Positions 18,395-26,965 are shown, counted from the stretch's first letter. The stretch is 64,000 nucleotides of DNA from Guyparkeria hydrothermalis (GCF_023555385.1 NZ_JAJSED010000001.1:2090311-2154310), one strand, 5' to 3'. Notes: generated from the letters alone by a model not told the origin. A program made the numbers and translations.

Positions 18395-18856
18395 TCAGTC
18401 CGTGTTTCGAGTCGGCTCGTTACTGGCAAGCCGGGATTCGAGCTCGGCGATCCGCGCCCGCAGACGGTCATTTTCCTCACGCGTGTCGACCAGTTCGGTG
18501 ACGTCACGTTGGATGCCGATGAAGTAGGTGAGGCGGTCGTCGTCGTTGAACACCGGCGTGATCGACAGCTCGTTCCAGAACGGGGTGCCGTCTTTGCGGT
18601 AGTTGCGCAGCACGACGCGGCTTGCCTCGCCACGTTGAATGGCGTTGCGCACCTCGGCCAGCGGTGCCTGATCGCGGTCCCCATCCTGCAGGAAGCGGCA
18701 GTCCTGGTAGAGGATCTCCTCTTCCGGGTAGCCGGTCAGCTCCTCGAAGGCCCGGTTGGCATAGATCAGGATGTTGTCCGAGCCTTCCTGCTCGGCTATC
18801 ACGATCCCGTCCGTCGAGGCGTTCACCGCCTTCTTGAGCAGATTCGCATCCAGCAT
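18395..18856 (-). CDS. Short LOV-domain blue-light photoreceptor
   Basis: A 153-residue single LOV/PAS domain with short helical caps and no effector domain. It aligns closely with the short LOV proteins of Pseudomonas putida (PpSB1-LOV type). The photoactive cysteine is Cys53 in ILYQDCRFLQ. FMN-contacting residues Asn85 and Asn95 (RNYRKDG, WNELSITPV) and Gln116 (FIGIQRDVT) are conserved. Of the four arginines holding the FMN phosphate in PpSB1-LOV, 54, 61 and 70 are kept while position 66 is leucine. A C-terminal coiled-coil helix (ENDRLRARIAELESRL) should dimerise. The start at 18856 follows the homologues; 18898 is an alternative. It lies 85 bp after litR and 103 bp before pilB. Confidence 0.93.
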   Translation of the reverse strand: MLDANLLKKAVNASTDGIVIAEQEGSDNILIYANRAFEELTGYPEEEILYQDCRFLQDGDRDQAPLAEVRNAIQRGEASRVVLRNYRKDGTPFWNELSITPVFNDDDRLTYFIGIQRDVTELVDTREENDRLRARIAELESRLASNEPTRNTD

Positions 18857-18941
18857 CGAGGTCTGGATCTCCTGTGGGAACTGGGTAGTTGCGCGCATTG
18901 TGACACAGACGGTGGCGCCGCTACAGGACGGATGGCGGCGC

Positions 18942-19904
18942 TCAGTGGCGCGTTTGGCGGGGGGAGGCGTCGCTGAGCCCAAGGGCGTCCGCGACCTGGT
19001 TGCGGCAGAGCTGGATGTCGTCCTCGATCACCTGGCGCCAGCGTTGCATGAAATTGACCGCCTCGTCGCCATCGCGCGGCTGGAGCAACGGCAGGTCGCA
19101 CCAGAACACACGGGCGCCGGCTCTTCGGGGCGCCGGGCGCGGGCTCTCGCCGGCGCCAAGTCGAATCCATGCCTTGCCCCCCCAGCGCCGCACCATCTGT
19201 TCGCGCTGGGCATCATTCAGACCCGTCGGCAGAAGGCGCGCGTGGAAGCGGTCGTCGTGCAGTGCGGAGAACAGGCGCAGGCCGCCAGCGGAAAAGGCTC
19301 TTCCGGGGACGAGGTTGTCGACCACCACGACCGGTGCGGCCGCGTGTCCCGGTGCGTCGGCCACCCAGTCGGCCCGACCCTTGACGTATTCGGACAGCCA
19401 GATAAGACCCAGGTCGCGGTCCGGCCAGCTGATGCGGGCCTCCAGTTGTGCCAGGGCCTCGATCAGAACATCCCGGAGATAATCCTCCGGCGTCAGCCAC
19501 ATCAGAGCGGTGGCCTCGGCGGCCCGCAGCTCGGTCGGGTCGAGGTCCATTGCGGCACGGATGACCCGATCGAGCAACGATCTCGCCGGCGTGTTCACCG
19601 GGGCCGGACCGGGTTCCTTTTGCGGTCGCGGGGAGGGTTCCTGACTTTCCTGGTCGAGTAGCAGCGCGATCTGGGCGAAGCCCATGCCGCTCTCGGCGAG
19701 CTCCTGGATGCGCTGGATGGTGCGGATGTCCTGCTGGCTGTAGAGCCGATGGCCGGCCGGTGTGCGTGTCGGACGGATCAGGTCGTAGCGGCGCTCCCAG
19801 GCGCGCAGTGTGATCGGGTTGACGCCAGTGATCTGCGATACCGAACGAATGGGCAGCAGGGCCTGACTTTCGTTGTCGGTGCGGTTGGGTTCGATCGTTG
19901 ACAA
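18942..19904 (-). CDS. MerR-family regulator, class II LitR/PplR-like
   Basis: DNA-binding light-response regulator. The N-terminal MerR winged helix is clear: VSQITGVNPITLRAWERRY, then TPAGHRLYSQQDI. The remaining 220 residues resemble the CarH/LitR sensory region in size, but the B12-binding DxHxxG signature is absent, which defines the B12-independent class II. In P. putida such regulators work together with short LOV receptors encoded next to them, the same pairing as here. TTG at 19904 is preferred as start: AGGTGG lies 4 nt upstream. The longer ATG at 19946 would fall at or before the predicted transcription start. Targets are unknown. Confidence 0.85.
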   Translation of the reverse strand: MSTIEPNRTDNESQALLPIRSVSQITGVNPITLRAWERRYDLIRPTRTPAGHRLYSQQDIRTIQRIQELAESGMGFAQIALLLDQESQEPSPRPQKEPGPAPVNTPARSLLDRVIRAAMDLDPTELRAAEATALMWLTPEDYLRDVLIEALAQLEARISWPDRDLGLIWLSEYVKGRADWVADAPGHAAAPVVVVDNLVPGRAFSAGGLRLFSALHDDRFHARLLPTGLNDAQREQMVRRWGGKAWIRLGAGESPRPAPRRAGARVFWCDLPLLQPRDGDEAVNFMQRWRQVIEDDIQLCRNQVADALGLSDASPRQTRH

Positions 19905-19930
19905 GGCGCCACCTGCAGCAGGTCGAGTGG

Positions 19931-19956
19931 TGTACAAGTTGTGCATCGGTATTGTA
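19931..19956 (-). promoter_or_regulatory. Candidate promoter and operator of the LitR-like gene
   Basis: On the - strand a TACAAT -10 box (19956-19951) lacks a good -35 partner, suggesting activator dependence. A TGTACA hexamer (19931-19936) lies just downstream of the expected start. TGTACA is the half-site reported for P. putida PplR1, but the second half at 12-nt spacing is not present. Confidence 0.35.
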
Positions 19957-19980
19957 GCAGTGACGCGCCGCGCACGCGTG

Positions 19981-20016
19981 AGCCCCCGCCCATCATGATG
20001 GTGGGCGAGCGGGGCT
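19981..20016 (-). other. Imperfect 15-bp hairpin upstream of the LitR-like gene
   Basis: Arms AGCCCC-CGCCCA (19981-19992) pair with TGGGCG and GGGGCT (20002-20016) around a 3-nt bulge. It lies between the MFS gene and the regulator, without a T-tract on either strand. It may end MFS transcription weakly or be part of the regulator's control region. Confidence 0.4.
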
Positions 20017-20159
20017 CGAGATGATGCGGGCCGGGGCTCGTCCCCGAAGGAATCGGCTCGTTGAGGAGCGGGAATAGGTTCGTCGTCGGGCGCGCGTCGA
20101 TGATGGGCATTCCTGCTCAGCGCGCGTGTCCCGGTCCCTGGCTGGTTGAGGTGGGCGTA

Positions 20160-21557
20160 TCAGCGGGCGTCGGACCGTCCGGATGGTGTGCGTGGATTGT
20201 CGGCCGGCTCTTCGTCGGGATCATCGATCGCTCCCGGAGGGCCCTCGTAGTCTTCCCAGGCCGGGTCGGGCTCGTAGATCGGTGGCTCGGCCCCGCTGAC
20301 ATGTTCGGACGGGCCGGAGTGTGCGGCCTCGTCCTCCTCGTCGGCACGCGGGTCCAGCTCCAGGCCGGCGGCCGACGTGCGGTGGGTGAAGACGTAGTCG
20401 CCGCGTTCGTCGTCCGGAACCGGCTCGTCGATCAGGATCCGCCAGAAGATCAGCGCGATCATGGCAACCAGAGCGGCGAGGACGAACAGCGGGAAGCCGG
20501 CGGCCCCGAACCACCCCATGGCCACGCCGGAGACCATCGGCCCGACGACCGAGCCGGCGCCGTTGACCATCAGCAGGCCGCGCGTGCCTTCGAGCACCTG
20601 GTCGCTCGACAGCCGGTCGTTGGTCTGCGCGACACTGATCGCGTACAGCGAGAACGAGAAGCCGCCGAACACCAGCGCGAGGGCAAACAAACTCCAGCCC
20701 GGGAACCAGTCCTGCAGTGCCAGCAGGACCGAGAAGGCGCCGCCGATCGCCGAGATCACGATCAGCACGTAGCGCCGGTCGCGGCCGTCGGACAGCCGGC
20801 CGATGGGCCATTGCAGCAGGCCGCCACCGACGATGATGGCGGCGACGAAGGTGGCCACCTGGGTGTCGGGCAGGCCCACGCGGCTGGCGTATACCGCCGC
20901 CATGCCGTAGATCGTGCCGGTGATCGTGCCCGATAGCGCCGCACCGATCACGCCGGTAGGAGCCAGGCGGAACAGCTCGAGCAAGGGCAGCCGGGCGGTC
21001 TCCATCGGCGGTGGCTGACTCACGCGGGTGAGTGCAATGGGCACCAGGCCCAGCGAGAACAGCAGTCCCACGATGGCGAAGGTCGAGACGTCCATCGGCC
21101 CATAGAGACCGATCAGGAATTGCCCGGCGCCATAGGCGAACAGGCTCACCATCATGTAGATGCCGAAGACCTGCCCGCGGTGGCTGGTGACCTTCTCGTT
21201 GATCCAGCTCTCGATCACCATGTACAGGCCCAGCAGGGTCACGCCGTTGATCAGCCGCAGCCCCATCCAGACCCAGGGGTCGACCCACAGGCCGTGAATG
21301 ACGGCAGCCGCCGAGGAGACGGCGGCCAGAGCGGCGAAGGTGCGGATGTGGCCCACACGCCGGATGATGGCGGGGATGGTGATAGTGCCCAGCACGTAGC
21401 CGACGTAGAAGGCCGACATGATTAGACCGATGGTGCCGTCGGAAAAGCCCTCCTCCGCCGCGCGCAGGCCCAGCAGTGTGGCCAGCAGGCCCGAGCCGGC
21501 CAGCAGCACTCCCATGCCGGCGAGCAGGGATTGCACCGACACGACCATGCTAAGCAT
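20160..21557 (-). CDS. MFS transporter with 12 membrane segments
   Basis: Major facilitator superfamily permease of the YcaD-like group; substrate unknown. Twelve hydrophobic segments fill residues about 5-385. The MFS loop-2 region is recognisable around AIIRRVGHIRTFAALAA, and the second half repeats it at WPIGRLSDGRDRRYVL. The last 75 residues are an unusual acidic, proline-rich cytoplasmic tail (DPRADEEDEAAH, EPDPAWEDYEGPPG) of unknown role. It starts 36 bp downstream of apaH and may be the last gene of the lptD-apaH transcript. Confidence 0.87.
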   Translation of the reverse strand: MLSMVVSVQSLLAGMGVLLAGSGLLATLLGLRAAEEGFSDGTIGLIMSAFYVGYVLGTITIPAIIRRVGHIRTFAALAAVSSAAAVIHGLWVDPWVWMGLRLINGVTLLGLYMVIESWINEKVTSHRGQVFGIYMMVSLFAYGAGQFLIGLYGPMDVSTFAIVGLLFSLGLVPIALTRVSQPPPMETARLPLLELFRLAPTGVIGAALSGTITGTIYGMAAVYASRVGLPDTQVATFVAAIIVGGGLLQWPIGRLSDGRDRRYVLIVISAIGGAFSVLLALQDWFPGWSLFALALVFGGFSFSLYAISVAQTNDRLSSDQVLEGTRGLLMVNGAGSVVGPMVSGVAMGWFGAAGFPLFVLAALVAMIALIFWRILIDEPVPDDERGDYVFTHRTSAAGLELDPRADEEDEAAHSGPSEHVSGAEPPIYEPDPAWEDYEGPPGAIDDPDEEPADNPRTPSGRSDAR

Positions 21558-21593
21558 CGGCGGGCTCCCGGTGGCTTGAGGGGCGGTGGGGCG

Positions 21594-22427
21594 TCATGCC
21601 GAGCGCGGGATGCGAGCGGCCGGGCAATCGACGGCGAACAGGGCTTCGTCCTCGAGGCGAAGCGCGGTCAGCTGGTGGCCCCACAGGCAGCCCTGGTCGA
21701 TGCCCCAGGCATTGCCGCGGGGCACGGCCGGCCCCAGCGTCGACCAGTGGCCGAACACGATGCGCCGGTCGGCCATGGCGCGGCCGGGCACGGCAAACCA
21801 GGGGGTCAGGTTCGGGTCGGCGTTGGCCGGGGTGCGTTTCTCGGCGAAGTCCAGCCGGCCGTCGGCATGGCAGTAGCGCATGCGCGTGAACACGTTGACC
21901 GCGAACCGCTGCCGATCGATGGTTGTCGGGTTCTCCAGCGGATGGTCGCTCTCGTTGCCGAAGATGTCGCTGAAGAACGCCTCCGGATTATCGGCGCGCA
22001 TGGCCGCTTCCGTTTCCCGGGCGGCCGTCTGTGCCTGCTCGAGTGTCCAGTGAGGGTGGATCCCGGCATGCACCAGGGTCCAGTCGAGCGCGGCGTCATG
22101 TTGCAGCAGCGGCCGTCGGCGCAGCCAGTCGATCAGTTCGTCACCGTCCTCGGCGTGCAGGATCGGCTCGAGGGTGTCACGGCCACGAGCGACCCGGCTG
22201 CCGAACCAGCAGCCGAGCAGGTGGATGTCGTGGTTGCCCAGCACGGTGATGGCGCGGTCGCCGAGGTCCCGTACGAAGCGGAGCGCCTCGAGTGATTGCG
22301 GGCCACGATTGACCAAATCGCCGACGAACCAGATGCGGTCGTCGGCCGGGTCGAAACGGACCCGCTCGAGAAGCGCTTCGAGCGGGTCGAGGCAGCCTTG
22401 AAGGTCACCGATCGCGTAAGTGGCCAT
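21594..22427 (-). CDS. apaH: Bis(5'-nucleosyl)-tetraphosphatase, symmetrical
   Basis: Hydrolyses Ap4A to two ADP and removes Np4 caps from RNA. It is a PPP-family metallophosphatase with the three metal motifs: IGDLQGC at the N-terminus (GDxxG), FVGDLVNRG (GDxxxRG) and VLGNHD (GNHD). At 277 residues it has the typical length. It follows apaG at 91 bp in the conserved apaG-apaH order. Confidence 0.97.
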   Translation of the reverse strand: MATYAIGDLQGCLDPLEALLERVRFDPADDRIWFVGDLVNRGPQSLEALRFVRDLGDRAITVLGNHDIHLLGCWFGSRVARGRDTLEPILHAEDGDELIDWLRRRPLLQHDAALDWTLVHAGIHPHWTLEQAQTAARETEAAMRADNPEAFFSDIFGNESDHPLENPTTIDRQRFAVNVFTRMRYCHADGRLDFAEKRTPANADPNLTPWFAVPGRAMADRRIVFGHWSTLGPAVPRGNAWGIDQGCLWGHQLTALRLEDEALFAVDCPAARIPRSA

Positions 22428-22518
22428 GCAGCGTGTGGGGTCCGTGACGAGCGTGAGAAAACGGGGATGCTAGCACCCATAGCGCGTTCGGGCGCAGAGT
22501 CTCGCGTCACGGCGTCGC

Positions 22519-22920
22519 CTAGTGGATGTGGCGGAAGGTGGCCGGGGCGACCAGGTCGAAGCCGGGGATTGCGACGCGGAAGGTTTCGCCGCTGTCGCCG
22601 ACAAAGCCGTAGTCGCCGCGCATGCGCCCGGCGGGGGACTCGATCACCGCTCCCGACCGGTACGCGTAGCGTTCGCCGGGAAGGATGCGTGGCTGCTCGC
22701 CGACCACACCTTCGCCACGGACCTCCTTGAGGCAGCCGTTGCCGTGGTCGATCACCCAGTGGCGGTCGGTCAGCGTGACCGGGTGGTCGCCCTCGTTTTC
22801 GATCACGATCTCGTAGCCGAAAGCGAAGCGGTGCGCCGCCGTGTCGCTGTGCTCGGGGACGAACACCGCACGCGGACGGATCCGGATATGTTCGGCGAGT
22901 CGAGGCGTGACGGGTGTCAT
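22519..22920 (-). CDS. apaG: ApaG domain protein
   Basis: Small single-domain protein (133 residues) of the ApaG/DUF525 beta-sandwich family, often encoded with apaH; its molecular role is unresolved. Motifs seen are RFAFGYEIVIENEGDHPVTL, RHWVIDHGNG, VGEQPRILPGERYAYRSG and MRGDYGFVGDSG. Its ATG overlaps the pgl stop by 4 nt (ATGA), which implies translational coupling. Confidence 0.96.
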   Translation of the reverse strand: MTPVTPRLAEHIRIRPRAVFVPEHSDTAAHRFAFGYEIVIENEGDHPVTLTDRHWVIDHGNGCLKEVRGEGVVGEQPRILPGERYAYRSGAVIESPAGRMRGDYGFVGDSGETFRVAIPGFDLVAPATFRHIH

Positions 22921-23639
22921 GGCGAACCGAAGGCCCCCTTGTCGACGAACCAGCGTGTGGGGCGCTTGCTGGCCAGGATTTCGGCGGGCAGTTGAGTCTG
23001 CCCTTCGCGGACGCGCGCCAGAGCCGCCTGCTTGTCCGCCCCCGTGACCAGGAACACCGCATCGCGCGCCGCCTCGAAGACCGGAAACGTCAGGGTCAGG
23101 CGGTGACCGTGGAGCTTGGGGATCGGGTTGACCACCGCCAGGCGCTTGCGCTCCTCCAGTGCCGGGGTATCCGGGAACAGCGAGGCGAAATGCCCGTCGC
23201 TGCCCAGGCCGAGGAGCACCACGTCGAAGCGCGGCACGCGACCGGCCGTCCAGCTCCGAAGGATGTCCTCGTAGGCCTCGGCGTCCCGTTCCGGGTCGCG
23301 CTGCTGGTCCGAGATCATCGGGAAGGTGCGGTGCGGCTGGATCCGCAGGGGCTCGAACAGGGCCAGACGCGCCATGCGGAAGTTGCTGTCCGGGTGGTCG
23401 AGCGGCACGTTGCGTTCGTCCCCGAAATAGAACTCGACCCGCTGCCATTCCAGTGCGCCCCGATAGCGGTCGGCCAGCATCTGGTAGAGGCGGCGAGGCG
23501 TGCTGCCCCCGGCCAGGGCGATGCGGGCTACGCCGCGCGCGCGAATTGCCGCTGCCAGGCGGTCGACCACCCAGTCGGCACAGGCGGCGAATGTCGCCTC
23601 CGGGTGATCGCTCGGATGGAATTCGGCGTTGGCGGACAT
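22917..23639 (-). CDS. pgl: 6-phosphogluconolactonase
   Basis: Hydrolyses 6-phosphogluconolactone in the oxidative pentose phosphate pathway. The 240-residue DevB-type protein has ALAGGSTPRRLYQML, FYFGDERNVPLDHPDSNFRM and the C-terminal signature LLGLGSDGHFASLFPDTPAL. Its placement between rsmA and apaG is an insertion relative to E. coli. No zwf or gnd gene is nearby. The chosen ATG at 23639 fits the family start; the frame is open to 23693. Confidence 0.94.
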   Translation of the reverse strand: MSANAEFHPSDHPEATFAACADWVVDRLAAAIRARGVARIALAGGSTPRRLYQMLADRYRGALEWQRVEFYFGDERNVPLDHPDSNFRMARLALFEPLRIQPHRTFPMISDQQRDPERDAEAYEDILRSWTAGRVPRFDVVLLGLGSDGHFASLFPDTPALEERKRLAVVNPIPKLHGHRLTLTFPVFEAARDAVFLVTGADKQAALARVREGQTQLPAEILASKRPTRWFVDKGAFGSP

Positions 23640-23714
23640 GGCCGTCCCGTGGTTGCTCGTGTCAGTGATCCCGGCAGCCGGGTAAGGCCGCACGCGAATA
23701 CCCCGGGTGGGGCG

Positions 23715-24530
23715 TCAGCCGGACGGATCGATCAATCGCGCGAGCGTCAGGAAGTCGGGAATGTCCAGAGCCTGGGCGCGCAGCGACGGGTCGATGCCCG
23801 ACGCCTCAATTGTTGACGCTGGCATCAGGGGTTTCAAGTTGTTGCGCAGGGTCTTGCGTCGCTGGGTGAAAGCGGCCGTCACCAAACGTTCGAACCGGGG
23901 CCAGTCGCCAGGGGGGATCAGCGGCTCGGTTCGCGGCACGATCCGGATGATGCTCGATTCCACCTTGGGGGGTGGGTTGAAGGCCGTTGGCGGGACGTCG
24001 AACAGGTGCTCCACCTCCGCCTGGGCGGAGACCAGCACGCTCAGCCGTCCGAAGGACGAATCGCCGGGCTCGGCGGCCAGTCGGTCAGCCACCTCTTTCT
24101 GCACCATGAAGACCATCTCCCGGATCCGGTCCGCCTGAGCGAGCAGTTTCGTGATCAGGGCAGTCGCGATGTTGTAGGGCAGGTTGCCGACGATCGTCAG
24201 GGGCGGGGTAAGGCGTGTTTCTTCGGCCAGCGCGGCCAGATCGAGTCGCAGTGCATCCTGCGGGACGATCTCGAGCCGGGAACCGGCGCCCGCGGCATCC
24301 GCCTTGACGCGCAGGCGGGTCACCACGTTTCGGTCGAGTTCGATCGCAACGACACGCTCGCCCCGGTCAGCCAGCGGCAGCGTCAGCGCGCCGAGGCCGG
24401 GGCCGATTTCGACCAATTCGCCGGCCCGGGGAATGGCCGTCAGGATGCGTTCGATTACTTCCGGGTCGACCAGGAAGTTCTGGCCGAAGCGCTTGCGAGC
24501 CCGATGGCCGTCCTGAACGCCGCGTCCCAT
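23715..24530 (-). CDS. rsmA: 16S rRNA dimethyladenosine transferase
   Basis: KsgA: dimethylates A1518 and A1519 at the 3' end of 16S rRNA during late 30S assembly. Motifs are RKRFGQNFLVDP, the SAM-binding VEIGPGLGALTLPLA, catalytic VGNLPYNIATALI (NLPY) and FNPPPKVESSIIRI. Only 2 nt separate it from pdxA, within the conserved lptD-surA-pdxA-rsmA block. Confidence 0.97.
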   Translation of the reverse strand: MGRGVQDGHRARKRFGQNFLVDPEVIERILTAIPRAGELVEIGPGLGALTLPLADRGERVVAIELDRNVVTRLRVKADAAGAGSRLEIVPQDALRLDLAALAEETRLTPPLTIVGNLPYNIATALITKLLAQADRIREMVFMVQKEVADRLAAEPGDSSFGRLSVLVSAQAEVEHLFDVPPTAFNPPPKVESSIIRIVPRTEPLIPPGDWPRFERLVTAAFTQRRKTLRNNLKPLMPASTIEASGIDPSLRAQALDIPDFLTLARLIDPSG

Positions 24531-24532
24531 GC

Positions 24533-25516
24533 TCAGGCCGCCTTGCGGTCGGCCAACTCGGCGGCCAGGTCGATGGCAGCGGCGAGCGAGCCATGTTCGG
24601 CCCGGCCCGAGCCGGCCAGGTCCAGCGCCGTGCCGTGGTCCACGGAGGTGCGGATGATCGGCAGGCCGAGGGTCACGTTGACCGCACGGCCGAAGCCGGC
24701 GTACTTGAGTACCGGCAGGCCCTGGTCGTGGTACATGGCCAGCACCGCGTCGGCGCCGTCCAGATGGCGGGGCGTGAATAGTGTGTCGGCGGGCAGGGGG
24801 CCGATGGCCTGGATGCCGCGGGCGCGCAGCGCCTCGAGCGTCGGGCCGATCACGCGGATTTCCTCGTCGCCGAGGTGGCCCGACTCACCAGCGTGCGGGT
24901 TGAGTCCCGCCACGAGCAGGCGTGGTTGCGGCTTGTCGAGCCATTCGGCCATCGCGGCATTGAGCGTCTCGATCACGGTCGTCAGCACATCGCTGGTGAT
25001 CGCTGCCGGCACCTGGGCCAGCGGCAGGTGGGTGGTGGCCAGGGCCACACGCAGGCTGCCCGCTACCAGCATCATTACCGGCGTGCCGCCTACCCGCTCG
25101 GCCAGGTATTCGGTGTGGCCGGTAAACGCGATGCCCGCGTCGTTGATCACGCCCTTGTGCAGCGGGGCGGTGACCAGCCCGGCGTAGTCACCGGCTCGGC
25201 AGCCCTCGGCGGCGTGGTCGAGCATGTCGAGCACGTGCCGGGCATTGGCCGGGTCGAGCCGTCCCGGCGTGACCGGTGCGGACACGGGCAGGTGGCGGAA
25301 GCGAAAGCCGCCCCGGACGGGGGTGTCCGTGTCGGCATCCGGCCAGTCGAACGGCAGGCCGAGCGCGGTAGCGCGGTCCGCGAAGACCTCACGATCGCCG
25401 AGCACCACCAGCTCGGTCGGCGGGTGGAAGGCCGGGTCGGCGGCGAGCGCGAGCAGCAGGTCCGGGCCGATGCCGGCCGGTTCGCCGCTACTGACGACCA
25501 AGCGCACGCTGGCCAC
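24533..25516 (-). CDS. pdxA: 4-hydroxythreonine-4-phosphate dehydrogenase
   Basis: NAD-dependent oxidation of 4-phosphohydroxy-threonine in pyridoxal phosphate synthesis. It has SSGEPAGIGPDLLL at the N-terminus, the metal histidines in TGHTEYLA, GLNPHAGE and AMYHDQGLPVLKY, and LPIIRTSVDHGTALDLAG near the C-terminus. The start is a GTG at 25516, inside the 3' end of surA (29-nt overlap), so translation is probably coupled. Confidence 0.95.
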   Translation of the reverse strand: MASVRLVVSSGEPAGIGPDLLLALAADPAFHPPTELVVLGDREVFADRATALGLPFDWPDADTDTPVRGGFRFRHLPVSAPVTPGRLDPANARHVLDMLDHAAEGCRAGDYAGLVTAPLHKGVINDAGIAFTGHTEYLAERVGGTPVMMLVAGSLRVALATTHLPLAQVPAAITSDVLTTVIETLNAAMAEWLDKPQPRLLVAGLNPHAGESGHLGDEEIRVIGPTLEALRARGIQAIGPLPADTLFTPRHLDGADAVLAMYHDQGLPVLKYAGFGRAVNVTLGLPIIRTSVDHGTALDLAGSGRAEHGSLAAAIDLAAELADRKAA

Positions 25517-26891
25517 GGGCGTCGCTGACGGTGCCGGTCAGGCGGTTCTCGATGTAGGCCTCGGCGCGCAGGCGGCGGATGTACTTGGTCAATTCCTCGT
25601 CCGCGCGACGCTCGCCGATGGCGTTGCGTGCCTGCTGCCGCAGGTCCTCGCCGGATACGTCCTGACGGCGCGTGTCGTTGACCCGCAGGAAGTGGAAGCC
25701 GAACTGGCTCTGGAATACCGGGCTGAGTTCGCCGACCTTGACCGATTCGAGCCGTTGGGCGAAGGCGGGAACCATTTCGTCCGGGTTCACCCAGCCCAGA
25801 TCCCCACCCCGCTTGGCCGAGCCCGGGTCATCGGAGAATTCGCGGGCGATGGCGCCGAAACGAGCCTCGCCCGAGGCGATGCGCTCGCGCAGTTCCTGCG
25901 CCAGCTTGCGGGTCGCGTCGGGGTCGCGGTCGCTCCGCGGCCGCAGCAGCACGTGCTCGGCCCGATACTGGGTCACGGCCGCGCCGCCGGTGGTGGTGCG
26001 CGTGTCGGCCAGCTTCACGATGTGAAAGCCGTTGGGGCTGCGGATGATGTCGCTGACCTGGCCGACTTCCAGATCGCGGACGACCGGCAGGAACAGGGAG
26101 GGAATCCGGGCCGGTTCGCGCCAACCGAGATCGCCACCTTCCTCGGCATTTAGGGCATCCGAGCGCTCGGCGGAGACGCGGGCGAATTCCTCGCCATCCT
26201 CGAGCTCGTCACGGATTGTCTCGGCGCGCTCGCGAGCCGTTTCGATTTCGCTGGGCGAGGCGTTTTCCGGGACCGAGACCAGGATCTGCGCCAGACGGTA
26301 TTCCGTCTGTTCCGCGGACGCGCCGGTGCGCTGCTCGATGTAGTCGTCGATTTCGCGGTCGGAGATGTTGATCTGGCCGTAGACCTCGCGCTTCTGCAGC
26401 TCCTCGATGATCATCTGATCGCGGATGCCGTCACGGAAGGCCGCCCAGTCCTGGCCTTGGCCGATTACCGCCTGGCGCAGCTGCGAGAGGTTCATGCCGT
26501 TGCGGGAGGCGATGCCGTCGAGCGCCTGGTTCAGGCGGGTGTCGTCGATCTGGATGCCGATCTTCTTGGCCCGCTCGAGCATCGCCGCTTCGGTGATCAT
26601 GCGGTCGAGCACGCGCGCGGCGAGGCGCTGGCGTTCGCTCGGTCCCATCGAGGCGAGATCGACCTGGCCGCCGAGCTGCGCCACTTCGGCCTCGAGCTCG
26701 CGTTGCGTAATCACGCGCTCATTGACGACGGCGACGATACGGTCGAGCGGCTGGAAACCTTCCATGCCGCGGCTCTGTTCGGCGTCAGGCTGGCTTTGTG
26801 CCACCGATGGGGTCAGCGGGGCGCAGGCCAGTAGCAGGGCGGCCAGCAGGCTCGTCGGTCGACGGAGGGTCATGGCGTGCAGGAAAGGCAT
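25488..26891 (-). CDS. surA: Periplasmic chaperone / peptidyl-prolyl isomerase SurA
   Basis: Escorts outer-membrane proteins through the periplasm to the BAM machine. A signal peptide (cleavage after PSVAQ-like region, about residue 31) is followed by a SurA N-domain beginning LDRIVAVVNERVITQREL. Two parvulin domains come next, at about 175-275 and 290-385, marked by GGDLGWREPARIP and GGDLGWVNPDEMVPAF. A C-terminal helix completes the chaperone module. It precedes pdxA and follows lptD, its key client. Confidence 0.97.
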   Translation of the reverse strand: MPFLHAMTLRRPTSLLAALLLACAPLTPSVAQSQPDAEQSRGMEGFQPLDRIVAVVNERVITQRELEAEVAQLGGQVDLASMGPSERQRLAARVLDRMITEAAMLERAKKIGIQIDDTRLNQALDGIASRNGMNLSQLRQAVIGQGQDWAAFRDGIRDQMIIEELQKREVYGQINISDREIDDYIEQRTGASAEQTEYRLAQILVSVPENASPSEIETARERAETIRDELEDGEEFARVSAERSDALNAEEGGDLGWREPARIPSLFLPVVRDLEVGQVSDIIRSPNGFHIVKLADTRTTTGGAAVTQYRAEHVLLRPRSDRDPDATRKLAQELRERIASGEARFGAIAREFSDDPGSAKRGGDLGWVNPDEMVPAFAQRLESVKVGELSPVFQSQFGFHFLRVNDTRRQDVSGEDLRQQARNAIGERRADEELTKYIRRLRAEAYIENRLTGTVSDARGQRALGRQ

Positions 26892-26965
26892 GGATCTACT
26901 CGCTGTTGCGACAGGTTCAAAAGGCGAACGGGGCGATCATAACGTAATCCGCCTCGCCTCGAGGG

